Positions 1-6,285 of a stretch of DNA of 10,800 bases are shown piece after piece. This DNA comes from Chloroflexota bacterium. Its GTDB lineage: Bacteria; Chloroflexota; Dehalococcoidia; Dehalococcoidales; Fen-1064. The notes below the pieces were generated by a model. That model saw nothing but the letters and a program-made list of their open reading frames with translations, was not told the DNA's origin and did not search any database. The position numbers and the translations under genes are program-made. The DNA is taken from positions 1-10,800 of the forward strand of contig JAPLHG010000108.1 of assembly GCA_026389745.1 (NCBI GenBank), in the 5' to 3' direction. Every line of letters starts with the position of its first letter. Position 1 is the stretch's first letter.

Positions 1-1
1 A

Positions 2-184
2 CGTGTTATGGAAGACTGGCTCAGTGAACGGATGAGTACTCAAACAGTGAAATTTTATGGCAAGATATATGGTGGCGTCCCTGACTCTGACACTGAAGCC
101 TGGCTACAGCTCCAGTTAGAAAAGATGAAAAAAGCTAGTGGTCTTGAAGAAACGACTACTACTACCACCACCGCAGGGCAATAG
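2..184 (+). CDS. 3' end of an unrecognised protein (partial)
   Basis: An open frame enters from the left edge and stops with TAG at 182-184, giving about 60 C-terminal residues. It contains a central KFYGKIYGG segment, an acidic and helical stretch (EAWLQLQLEKMKK) and a low-complexity tail of seven threonines encoded by ACT and ACC repeats before the end AGQ. The frame is uninterrupted and the tail looks like a normal hydrophilic terminus, so I take it as the end of a real gene that begins outside the window. I do not recognise the family. An internal ATG at 8 could start a very short ORF, but a gene continuing from upstream is more likely. Confidence 0.45.
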   Translation, partial: RVMEDWLSERMSTQTVKFYGKIYGGVPDSDTEAWLQLQLEKMKKASGLEETTTTTTTAGQ

Positions 185-230
185 CAGAAATATAGATACT
201 CATATCAAGCGATAAGATTAGGAAGATTAA

Positions 231-446
231 TTGATTAAAGTTCGGAATTTAACCAAATACTATGGTGAACGTCTGGCAGTAGATAGTATCAGCTTTGATG
301 TTGGCGAGGGGGAAATTGTCGGACTTCTGGGACCCAGTGCCGCCGGGAAGACGACCACAATGCGTATTCTCACCGGCTTCCTGATGCCAATTTGCGGTGA
401 TACATGTGACGTTAACCGCCTAAATCAGTCAAACAGTTACCTTTAA
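231..446 (+). pseudogene. ABC transporter ATPase, N-terminal fragment only
   Basis: The frame starts at TTG 231, five bases after a GGAAG ribosome site (221-225). It reads like the first 55 residues of a GldA/CcmA-type ABC ATPase: an A-loop region LTKYYGERLAV, then GEIVGLLGPSAAGKTTTMRI with an intact Walker A (GxxxxGKT; the usual N-G pair is S-A). Homology ends at about GFLMP (base ~388), where a family member would continue with a PTSG-type segment, Q-loop, signature motif and Walker B. Here 16 unrelated residues follow and then a stop. A normal protein has 230-310 residues, so at 71 residues this cannot hydrolyse ATP. The foreign 3' part is the next feature, and the junction lies near 388-400. 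It could also be a recent deletion fusing two neighbouring genes. Confidence 0.75.
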
Positions 447-519
447 TGTATCTGGAAGTGAGGCTGGTACTTATGTGGCATCTATTGGCACCCGTACCAT
501 AGCATTTGTGGTAAAATAA
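394..519 (+). pseudogene. Remnant of a CARDB-like beta-sandwich protein C-terminus
   Basis: In the +1 frame, one stop (TAA at 421) interrupts a reading that gives HVTLTA, the stop, then SQTVTFNVSGSEAGTYVAS and IGTRTIAFVVK, ending at TAA 517-519. The pattern 'VTLxxGxSxTVTFxVSxxxAGTYxVxIxxxxxxFxVK' is what I know from the last repeat of CARDB or S-layer-type extracellular beta-sandwich domains, which often close a protein in Chloroflexota. The TAA sits where the usual glycine of 'LAAGAS' is expected. No start codon or upstream domain remains, and the segment abuts the truncated ABC ATPase. Family assignment is by pattern memory and is moderately uncertain; a profile search would settle it. Confidence 0.45.
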
Positions 520-531
520 TAACTAAAGATA

Positions 532-909
532 ATGGGCATGAGAAGATTGCAGTACGTTGGCGTAGATATTATTGAAATAGACCGTATTGGGAAACTCATC
601 CAGCATTGGGGGGAGACTTTCCTGCAACGAGTCTATACTCCGTCAGAGTTGAAATTATATACGAATACGTCCTCACTAGCCGTACGATTTGCCGCTAAAG
701 AAGCCGTCCTCAAAGCACTCGAGGCTTGTGATAAAGGCATCAGCTGGCAAGAAATTGAGGTTCTGGCAGAGTTTAACGGGAAACCCTTGGTCAACCTCTC
801 GGGGAAGGCAAAGCAGCAAGCCAGCGAACTCGCTATCCGTGAGTTAAATATCAGTCTTTCCCACTCGAAAGATTATGCTGTCGCCTTTGTCGTTGGTGAA
901 ACAACCTGA
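532..909 (+). CDS. acpS: Holo-[acyl-carrier-protein] synthase (AcpS)
   Basis: AcpS transfers the 4'-phosphopantetheine arm from coenzyme A to a serine of acyl carrier protein, activating it for fatty-acid synthesis in the cytoplasm. The family signature is complete: GVDIIEIDRI near the N-terminus with the magnesium-binding Asp (D12), RFAAKEAVLKAL with the second metal-binding Glu (E57), and the closing beta strands ISLSHSKDYAVAFV. At 125 residues it has the usual length for the group I trimeric enzyme. Two ATGs compete (532 and 538, giving 125 or 123 residues) and neither has a strong ribosome site, so the start is uncertain by two codons. Upstream is the ABC/CARDB wreck. Downstream its last 37 bases overlap, tail to tail, the end of the NYN gene on the other strand. 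Confidence 0.93.
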   Translation: MGMRRLQYVGVDIIEIDRIGKLIQHWGETFLQRVYTPSELKLYTNTSSLAVRFAAKEAVLKALEACDKGISWQEIEVLAEFNGKPLVNLSGKAKQQASELAIRELNISLSHSKDYAVAFVVGETT

Positions 910-1457
910 CTCTGTGGGGACCCCTTCCAGCAATTTCTGAGCAAGCGACCATCTATGGTGATAATTCGGTCAGCCACTTCTCTTAACGGTCGCGAAGTTC
1001 TTTCCTTTCCGAAGAGTGCCACCTCGGCATTCTGTCCGTTGTTCTTAACTGCCTGAATAGCGCCTACGTAATCACTATCCCCTGCTACCAGGATAGCAAC
1101 GTCATAATTGCGCTTAAAACTATGCGTCAGCAAATCTGTGGCCAGCATAATATCGATACCTTTTTCGTAAGGTGGGGTTGATGGCCAGTTGTTATAGACC
1201 AAACGCCCCAAGCGTAATTCCGTATAAGGGACTGCCTGCACACTGGAGAAAAAAGCCTGTTGGTGGCGGTACCGCTCCGGCTCCTGTTTTAGTCCCACAA
1301 TAGCATTGTAGTAATAAATTCTTACCAGACGCTTCTTCTCAATTAACTTTTGACAGAATCTGCCAATATCCAGGTCCGTCCGATTAAAAAACGCTTTGAG
1401 CGAATGATACAGATTACTGCCATCAATGAAAATCATTACCCTATCGTCTCTATCCAC
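873..1457 (-). CDS. NYN domain protein (LabA/DUF88 family, PIN-like nuclease fold)
   Basis: This 194-residue protein carries one NYN domain, a PIN-like fold associated with metal-dependent RNA cleavage. Visible family marks are MIFIDGSNLYHSL (D12, N15), the central EKGIDIMLATDLLTHSF (D102, D108) and AILVAGDSDYVGAIQAVKNN (D127, D129), followed by AEVALFG and a short hydrophilic tail. The acidic residues expected to bind metal are all present. The start is GTG 1457, with GGAAGG seven bases upstream; an ATG at 1436 is the alternative but would cut into the approach to the first strand. It lies 40 bases after nrdJ on the same strand, so it is probably the third gene of the nrdR operon. The substrate is unknown. 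Domain assignment is firm; nuclease activity is inference from the family. Confidence 0.85.
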   Translation of the reverse strand: MDRDDRVMIFIDGSNLYHSLKAFFNRTDLDIGRFCQKLIEKKRLVRIYYYNAIVGLKQEPERYRHQQAFFSSVQAVPYTELRLGRLVYNNWPSTPPYEKGIDIMLATDLLTHSFKRNYDVAILVAGDSDYVGAIQAVKNNGQNAEVALFGKERTSRPLREVADRIITIDGRLLRNCWKGSPQSQVVSPTTKATA

Positions 1458-1497
1458 CGCATTGCCTTCCTTAAGTATATTTTATGTAAACTATTTC

Positions 1498-4128
1498 CTA
1501 GCACTTTGTATAGCCGCAGTTAGGACAGACAAAACAGCCTTCCTGATAAGCAAGCAGCCCTCCACAATCAGGGCATTGCCCGGCAATATTTCTTACCAGC
1601 CCGTAATCCTCTGACTTACTTACCATTTTACTTGGCTGAATTTTTTCTTTTTCACCTGTTTCGGTTTCGGAGTTAACATGCCTCTCCAGAACACTGGCGA
1701 TAGCATCAGCACAGGAGAGCACTGATTTGCCCCCTTCCCATGCGATTGAAGGACAGCGAATGCCGCGCAATTGCTTAACAACGGCAGCGGCATCAACCCC
1801 TGCTCTTAATGCCAGAGAGATGAGGCGGCAAATTGACTCCAGTTGAGCCGAAGCACATCCGCCGGCCTTCCCTAATGTCGAGAACACCTCACATATCCCC
1901 GTGTCATCTGAGTTGACTGTTACATACAGCGAACCACAACCGGTATTGACTCTCTCCGTAATACCGGTAGTTCGCTTGGCCCGCTTCCTCGGCGTTATCT
2001 TAGTTTCTGATTTTCTCTCGGTCTCTGTCTTCTCTGCTTGGCCAATGCTCATTGGCTGTCCTTCGCGACTCCTGTCCCGATAGATGGTGATGCCTTTCAA
2101 CCCCTTTTCATAAGCCAGTAAATAAACCTTGGCAACATCGTCTTTTGTAGCCTCATGAGGAAAGTTCACTGTTTTGGAAACAGCATTATCGGTAAACTTC
2201 TGAAATGCCGCCTGCATCTCAACATGCCATTCGGGACTGATTTCGTGGGCAGTAACAAATAATCTCTTTATGTCAGCCGGAATACCGGTCATATCACTCA
2301 AATGGGCACCACCTGCCAGACTCCTCATCAGTTCTTCAGAATAAAAACCTCGTTTTGTTGCAACCTCTTCAAAATAGGGATTGGCTTCTAGCATCTGAGC
2401 ACCATCAAGAATATTGCGCGTGTAAACGAGGGCGAAAAGTGGCTCGATACCGCCGGAACAGCCAGCAATGATAGAGAGGGTGCCCGTGGGTGCGATAGTA
2501 GTCCTGGTAGCATTTCTAACCTTCAAGCCACCATTAGTATCATATTTGCTCCCCTTGAAGGCAGGAAACACGCCCCGTTCTACTGCTAACTCTGCCGAAG
2601 ATTTGTTTGCCTCTGACTGGATGAATCCCATGACATCCTCAACGATTTCCAGGGCCCCATCCGAATTGTAAGGGATACCCAATTGAAGCAACATATCGGC
2701 AAAGCCCATTACTCCCAGTCCAATCCTCCTCGTCTTCTTGGTCATTTCATCTATTGCTGGAAGGGGGAATTTATTGACGCCAATGACGTTATCTAGGAAC
2801 CTCGCCGCTATTTTGACTGTTTTTGCCAGTTTGGGATAGTCAATCTGGGTTTTGTTATTGGTTTTAATCAGCATTCTACTCAGATTTATGGAGCCGAGGT
2901 TACAGGACTCATAGGGAAGTAAAGGTTGTTCACCACAAGGATTGGTACTCTCAATTTTCCCAAGGTGAGGCGTGGAATTATCTTTATTGATGCGGTCGAT
3001 GAAAACAATGCCCGGGTCCCCGGCCTTCCAAGCCATTCCTACAATCTTTTCAAAGACTTCTTTGGCATTCAATTGCCCGGCTACGTCTTTGGTATGTGGG
3101 TTTATCAGATTGTAATTACTGTCCGATTTCACCGCTTCCATGAACTCACTGGTTACTGCCACTGAGATATTAAAATTGGTCAGAACATTAGGGTCATTCT
3201 TGGCATTGATAAATTTGATGATGTCCGGGTGGTCAACACTCAGTATAGCCATATTGGCACCACGTCTCATTCCACCCTGCTTAATAACATCAGTAGCAGT
3301 GTCAAAGGCGCGCATAAAAGAGACAGGGCCACTAGCAACCCCACCGGTAGAGCCAACGCGGTCGCTCTCCGGTCTCAGCCTCGAGAAGGAGAAACCTGTC
3401 CCGCCACCGCTCTTGTGAATGAGCGCAGTATATTTCACCGCATCAAAGATAGACTCCATTGAATCTTCAATCGGCAGGACAAAACAAGCAGATAACTGCC
3501 CCAGTTCCCTGCCGGCGTTCATTAGTGTTGGGGAATTGGGCAAAAAATTCAGATTGGTCATCTGGCGGTAAAATTCCTCTTCCCATTTACCGACATCTGC
3601 CCTGGAGTCGTAGATCAACTCCGCCGAGGCAATCGCTTTAGCGACACGAAGGAACAATTGCTCCGGTGTCTCCATCGGTTGCCCGTTCTTATCTTTCCTT
3701 AAATATCTTTTCTCCAGAACGTGGAGCGCATTCTCGGTTAACTTAATATCAGTACTCAGTTTATTCTCCATCTCATTTTCCTTCATTATCTCCATCGTCG
3801 GTAGGGCCTCCCGTGGTTGAGCTGCTACTTCGGCATCCAGAAATTCCCTGACCAGGGTTAGTATCTCCGTCTCATTGGCGGTCACATGCTTTTCCCGATG
3901 GGGTGGCTTAGTCACCAACTCTTCCATGCCTGGTAGTGGCTGAGCTACATTCGCCTTATCAGATGCCAGTTTCTTCTCAAGTCGTTCAATAACCTGCAGA
4001 GTGAGTCTTTCCTTATGTTTCCTATCAGAAATACCCATTCTTTCGGCAGCGTCAAATGTAGCTTTGGCAATCTGGTTACGAGTCAGCTGGTTCAATTGTG
4101 ACTGTCCGGGTTTGTTTCTGCTACTCAT
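1498..4128 (-). CDS. nrdJ: Adenosylcobalamin-dependent ribonucleotide reductase (class II, NrdJ)
   Basis: This enzyme reduces ribonucleotides to deoxyribonucleotides using a radical generated from coenzyme B12. Of 876 residues, about 1-125 form a poorly conserved helical, charged N-terminal extension. The catalytic barrel runs from about 126 to 690: NSPTLMNAG (198-206), C215 in QLSACFVLP, HKSGGGTGFSFSRLRPESD, STNPCGEQPLLPYESCNLG with N396, radical Cys C398, E400 and C409 (redox partner of C215), and RTTIAPTGTLSIIAGCSGG (about 542-560). A TSCPD domain follows (about 726-815: GCGSLYVTVN, GKAGGCASAQLESICRL). A C-terminal zinc ribbon ends it (C852/C855, C865/C868), finishing in CGYTKC with C871 and C876, likely the cysteines that re-reduce the active site. 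The ATG at 4128 has GGGAGG five bases upstream and overlaps the nrdR stop as ATGA, implying translational coupling. All catalytic residues are intact. Confidence 0.97.
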   Translation of the reverse strand: MSSRNKPGQSQLNQLTRNQIAKATFDAAERMGISDRKHKERLTLQVIERLEKKLASDKANVAQPLPGMEELVTKPPHREKHVTANETEILTLVREFLDAEVAAQPREALPTMEIMKENEMENKLSTDIKLTENALHVLEKRYLRKDKNGQPMETPEQLFLRVAKAIASAELIYDSRADVGKWEEEFYRQMTNLNFLPNSPTLMNAGRELGQLSACFVLPIEDSMESIFDAVKYTALIHKSGGGTGFSFSRLRPESDRVGSTGGVASGPVSFMRAFDTATDVIKQGGMRRGANMAILSVDHPDIIKFINAKNDPNVLTNFNISVAVTSEFMEAVKSDSNYNLINPHTKDVAGQLNAKEVFEKIVGMAWKAGDPGIVFIDRINKDNSTPHLGKIESTNPCGEQPLLPYESCNLGSINLSRMLIKTNNKTQIDYPKLAKTVKIAARFLDNVIGVNKFPLPAIDEMTKKTRRIGLGVMGFADMLLQLGIPYNSDGALEIVEDVMGFIQSEANKSSAELAVERGVFPAFKGSKYDTNGGLKVRNATRTTIAPTGTLSIIAGCSGGIEPLFALVYTRNILDGAQMLEANPYFEEVATKRGFYSEELMRSLAGGAHLSDMTGIPADIKRLFVTAHEISPEWHVEMQAAFQKFTDNAVSKTVNFPHEATKDDVAKVYLLAYEKGLKGITIYRDRSREGQPMSIGQAEKTETERKSETKITPRKRAKRTTGITERVNTGCGSLYVTVNSDDTGICEVFSTLGKAGGCASAQLESICRLISLALRAGVDAAAVVKQLRGIRCPSIAWEGGKSVLSCADAIASVLERHVNSETETGEKEKIQPSKMVSKSEDYGLVRNIAGQCPDCGGLLAYQEGCFVCPNCGYTKC

Positions 4129-4664
4129 TTCCGCCTCCCTCTACCTCTTTTCGTCACAACTGGAATTCCACTCTCAGACAATAACGGTAATTGAGTAGAG
4201 GGTGGTGATACTCTGCCGCCTATTCCTGCCAGAGTATCCACTTCCTGCTTCAACCTGGTAATATCGGCAAATTCCCGGTAAACACTGGCAAAACGAATAT
4301 AAGCAATATGGTCAAGGTTCTTCAGACTTTCCATTACCATATCACCAATGACAGAACTCGACACCTCCTGTTTTCCTTGATGGTATAACTCTGCCTCAAT
4401 ATCATCTGCCAGCTTCTCAATCACATGTGACGCTATGGGACGCTTTTCAAAAGCCTTCCGGATACCGTTCAACAATTTGCTTTTATCGAATAATTCCCTT
4501 CTCCTGTCTTTCTTGATGACATACAAGCCGCTCTTCTGTGTCCGCTCATAAGTGGTGAAACGACCATCACAACTCAAACATTGGCGACGACGGCGAATAC
4601 CATCTTCTGTATCACGTGAATCTAATACTTTAGAGTCATTATAACTACAATGGGGACACTTCAT
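4125..4664 (-). CDS. nrdR: Transcriptional repressor NrdR
   Basis: NrdR senses dATP/ATP and represses ribonucleotide reductase genes by binding paired NrdR boxes. An N-terminal zinc ribbon is complete: C3 and C6 in MKCPHC, C29 and C32 in RRRRQCLSC, then RFTTYER. An ATP-cone domain follows (about residues 46-136, VIKKDRRRELFDKSKL through HIAYIRFASVYREF). The tail of roughly 40 residues, ending KRGRGRRK, is basic and longer than in many homologues. I choose ATG 4664 (179 residues), which gives the family's usual MKCP start; the frame could extend three codons to GTG 4673. The stop overlaps the nrdJ start by four bases. Two NrdR boxes lie just upstream, so the protein very likely represses its own operon. 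Confidence 0.96.
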   Translation of the reverse strand: MKCPHCSYNDSKVLDSRDTEDGIRRRRQCLSCDGRFTTYERTQKSGLYVIKKDRRRELFDKSKLLNGIRKAFEKRPIASHVIEKLADDIEAELYHQGKQEVSSSVIGDMVMESLKNLDHIAYIRFASVYREFADITRLKQEVDTLAGIGGRVSPPSTQLPLLSESGIPVVTKRGRGRRK

Positions 4665-4692
4665 ATCCCACACCCCATTTTAACAGCATTTG

Positions 4693-4708
4693 AATCTACA
4701 TTTTGTGG
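4693..4708 (-). promoter_or_regulatory. NrdR box 2 (downstream, weaker)
   Basis: AATCTACATTTTGTGG (plus strand) keeps the core of the NrdR box consensus acaCwAtATaTwGtgt and matches 11 of 16 positions. It begins exactly 32 bp from the start of box 1, leaving 16 bp between the boxes, so both lie on the same face of the helix about three turns apart. That is the usual arrangement for NrdR. It lies just after the predicted transcription start and before the nrdR start codon. Confidence 0.75.
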
Positions 4709-4718
4709 TGGGGATGGT

Positions 4719-4748
4719 ATTAAACCACAATATCTTGTGGTTTGTCAA
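4719..4748 (-). promoter_or_regulatory. Promoter of the nrdR-nrdJ-NYN operon
   Basis: Read on the minus strand, a perfect -35 TTGACA (4748-4743) is followed by an 18-bp spacer and a -10 TTTAAT (4724-4719, 5 of 6 to consensus). Transcription would start near 4712, giving a leader of about 48 bases to ATG 4664. The NrdR box fills almost the whole spacer, so bound NrdR would directly exclude RNA polymerase. Confidence 0.75.
4725..4740 (-). promoter_or_regulatory. NrdR box 1 (strong, inside the promoter spacer)
   Basis: CCACAATATCTTGTGG matches the consensus acaCwAtATaTwGtgt at 13 of 16 positions. It is the centre of a larger perfect inverted repeat: arms AAACCACAA (4722-4730) and TTGTGGTTT (4735-4743) around TATC. 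It lies exactly between the -35 and -10 elements of the nrdR promoter. Confidence 0.88.
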
Positions 4749-4899
4749 GCACTCAACAGACATAACTTTTGAGAATTCAATAAAAAATTTTGGTTTTTGT
4801 TGATTAAGGTATATACCAGTGATTCTACAACAGAGTTAGGCAATTGAGTCTTGCTTTTAACGAGGTGGATACACTTAATCCCATTCCAAGGATGAAGAG

Positions 4900-4940
4900 G
4901 CAAAATAAAAAGGAAAGAGGATAAAACTCCTCTCTCCTTA
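4900..4940 (-). terminator. Intrinsic terminator after ftsZ
   Basis: On the minus strand the arms AAGGAGAGAGGA (4939-4928) and TCCTCTTTCCTT (4921-4910) form a 12-bp stem with one mismatch around a 6-base loop. It is followed directly by a T-rich tract, TTTTATTTT (4909-4901). The polarity fits the end of the mraZ-rsmH-ftsA-ftsZ transcript, about 140 bases after the ftsZ stop. It also insulates the nrdR promoter from the upstream cluster. Confidence 0.75.
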
Positions 4941-4978
4941 AAAATTACTTCCCCTCCGTCAAGCGGGAAAATAATTGG

Positions 4979-5021
4979 GGTGTTATTGGGTAGACCGGTG
5001 GTTGGTCTACCCAATAACACC
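4979..5021. repeat. Perfect 18-bp inverted repeat with 7-base loop
   Basis: The arm GGTGTTATTGGGTAGACC (4979-4996) is perfectly complementary to GGTCTACCCAATAACACC (5004-5021), with the loop GGTGGTT between. Neither side carries the T-run of an intrinsic terminator. It lies in the ftsZ 3' untranslated region between the stop codon and the terminator. Possible roles are an RNA-stabilising hairpin at the mRNA 3' end, a protein-binding palindrome, or a small dispersed element; the sequence alone does not decide. Confidence 0.85.
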
Positions 5022-5081
5022 TAACTAAAGAGTTCGGGCTGTCGGGTAATGAAACCCTAGCCTTCTCTCAGTCTCAAAGTA

Positions 5082-5456
5082 TTATCGATTCCAAGAAGCA
5101 TATGACGGCGCTTTGGCGACTTTTTGTGGTGCCGTTACAGGGGCTAGTGCGGGCATATGCCGCTGGGAATATTGAGCACGGCGCAGGAAGGCAGGTACGT
5201 CCAACTGCTCTTCGTTATCGCTCTTCAAGTCATTAAGATAGCCACTGATTTCTGCTTCGCTGATGGCATTTCCACCCATGGAGCTTGTCTGGAAACCAGT
5301 AGCAATAAGGGTAATCTTAATATCTTTGTCCATGCGGGTATCACGAACCACGCCGAAGATGATGTTCGCCTCGGGGTCAACAGCCTGTTTGATAATTTCA
5401 GCCGCTTCATTGACCTCAAAGAGTGACAGATTATCGCCACCGACGACCGACGACAT
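5082..5456 (-). CDS. ftsZ: FtsZ, C-terminal part (separated by frameshift)
   Basis: From GDNLSLFEVNEAAEI onward this frame supplies the last 118 residues of FtsZ: the rest of the C-terminal GTPase-activating domain (AVDPEANIIFGVV, IKITLIATGF), a linker, the conserved tail peptide LDVPAFLRR that normally binds FtsA and other partners, and about 30 further residues ending SYASWNR. The frame is open back to 5492, but homology to FtsZ begins only after the 7-bp duplication at 5440-5453. An in-frame ATG at 5456 could in principle restart translation, though only a weak purine stretch precedes it. The break falls inside a folded domain, so this piece is unlikely to work alone. The conserved peptide is not at the extreme end, unlike in most FtsZ proteins. 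Confidence 0.8.
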   Translation of the reverse strand: MSSVVGGDNLSLFEVNEAAEIIKQAVDPEANIIFGVVRDTRMDKDIKITLIATGFQTSSMGGNAISEAEISGYLNDLKSDNEEQLDVPAFLRRAQYSQRHMPALAPVTAPQKVAKAPSYASWNR

Positions 5457-6240
5457 TGAACAGAACGCCCTTAGCACCGGATACGGAAACATCTAGTAAG
5501 GGGCTCGCTAATGCACTCTTTGCCGCATCTACCGCGCGATTTTGGCCACTGCCCTTACCAATTGACATCCAGGCAGGACCAGCGTCCTTCATAATTGCCT
5601 TGATGTCAGCGAAGTCCAGGTTAATCATTCCTGGTACAGTGATGACCTGAGCAATTGCCTGTACACCATTGCACAGCACTTCGTCAGCCAACCTGAAGGC
5701 GGCATCAACACCAGTCTTCTGGTCGCAAAGGGTGAATAGCCGGTCGTTCGGGATGATAATCAGAGTATCGACCAGCGGCATCAAATTCTTGATACCCTCA
5801 TCAGCTACCTGCGTTCGATGCGTGCCTTCAAAAGCGAATGGCTTGGTAACAACAGCGATAGTGAGGGCACCACTCTGCCTGGCAACCTCAGCTACAACAG
5901 AGGCAGCACCAGTACCAGTACCGCCACCCATTCCAGCGGTAACGAATACCATCTCAGCACCGTTAATAACTTCTCGGATTTCGTCACGGCACTCTTCAGC
6001 CGCTTTTTGACCAAGATGATGGTCACCACCAGCGCCCAGACCCCTTACCAGCTTTTCACCAAGCTGAATGCGGGTTGGGGCTTCGGTAATTGCCAGGGAT
6101 TGAGCGTCTGTGTTCATGGCAATAAACTCTACGCCATCAACACCATCCCTGACCATACGAGTTACTGCGTTAGAACCACCACCGCCTAGACCGACTACTT
6201 TTATTCTAACCGGACTAGCGGAAAAACTTGACCTTGCCAT
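5431..6240 (-). CDS. ftsZ: Cell division GTPase FtsZ, N-terminal part (frameshifted)
   Basis: FtsZ polymerises into the division ring. This frame gives residues 1-265 of a normal protein and then four wrong residues (RRWR) and a stop. Visible motifs are VVGLGGGGSNAV (T1 loop), AGMGGGTGTGAAS (102-114, the tubulin signature; Ser replaces the usual Pro after GAA), IIPNDRLF, and the T7 loop GMINLDFADIK with catalytic D209 and D212. The start is ATG 6240, with AGGAGG nine bases upstream; an earlier TTG at 6258 overlaps that ribosome site and is rejected. Removing one 7-bp copy at 5440-5453 joins NVVG to GDNLSLF and restores a 383-residue FtsZ. It lies 45 bases after ftsA. Either the strain has a truncated FtsZ here or the duplication is an assembly error. 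Confidence 0.92.
   Translation of the reverse strand: MARSSFSASPVRIKVVGLGGGGSNAVTRMVRDGVDGVEFIAMNTDAQSLAITEAPTRIQLGEKLVRGLGAGGDHHLGQKAAEECRDEIREVINGAEMVFVTAGMGGGTGTGAASVVAEVARQSGALTIAVVTKPFAFEGTHRTQVADEGIKNLMPLVDTLIIIPNDRLFTLCDQKTGVDAAFRLADEVLCNGVQAIAQVITVPGMINLDFADIKAIMKDAGPAWMSIGKGSGQNRAVDAAKSALASPLLDVSVSGAKGVLFNVVGRRWR
5440..5453. repeat. 7-bp tandem duplication breaking ftsZ
   Basis: Two adjacent copies of CCGACGA (plus strand; TCGTCGG in the coding sense) occupy 5440-5446 and 5447-5453. One copy gives the expected FtsZ sequence across the join (VVG-GDN). The second adds seven bases and throws the frame. Confidence 0.9.
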
Positions 6241-6285
6241 TTGATTTATCCTCCTCAATTTTGATTAAATTTATTAATATATTTT

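Larger units (their letters stand above)
4749..5081. other. Intergenic spacer between nrdR promoter and ftsZ
   Basis: About 330 bases with no convincing gene. A 91-codon open frame on the minus strand (5020-4745) starts inside the right arm of a perfect hairpin, has no family resemblance and overlaps the terminator and the nrdR -35 element, so I do not call it. The spacer holds, in the direction of ftsZ transcription, a weak hairpin just after the ftsZ stop (GGGCT/AGCC and GGGT/ACCC arms, 5036-5062), the perfect 18-bp hairpin (4979-5021), the terminator (4900-4940), and then AT-rich sequence up to the nrdR promoter. Confidence 0.6.

Noticed and set aside
485..517. Possible promoter for acpS (TTGGCA ... 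TAAAAT)
   Set aside because: The spacing is about 21 bp and the -10 is poor; it also lies in the pseudogene remnant.
4745..5020. A 91-codon open frame on the minus strand between ftsZ and nrdR
   Set aside because: It starts within the arm of a perfect hairpin, runs through the terminator, ends at the nrdR -35 element and resembles no family.
5263..5496. Several 70-120-codon plus-strand frames opposite ftsZ and ftsA
   Set aside because: They are antisense to strongly conserved coding sequence, have no ribosome sites of note and no family resemblance.
6241..6258. TTG start for ftsZ at 6258
   Set aside because: The TTG overlaps the AGGAGG site that serves ATG 6240.
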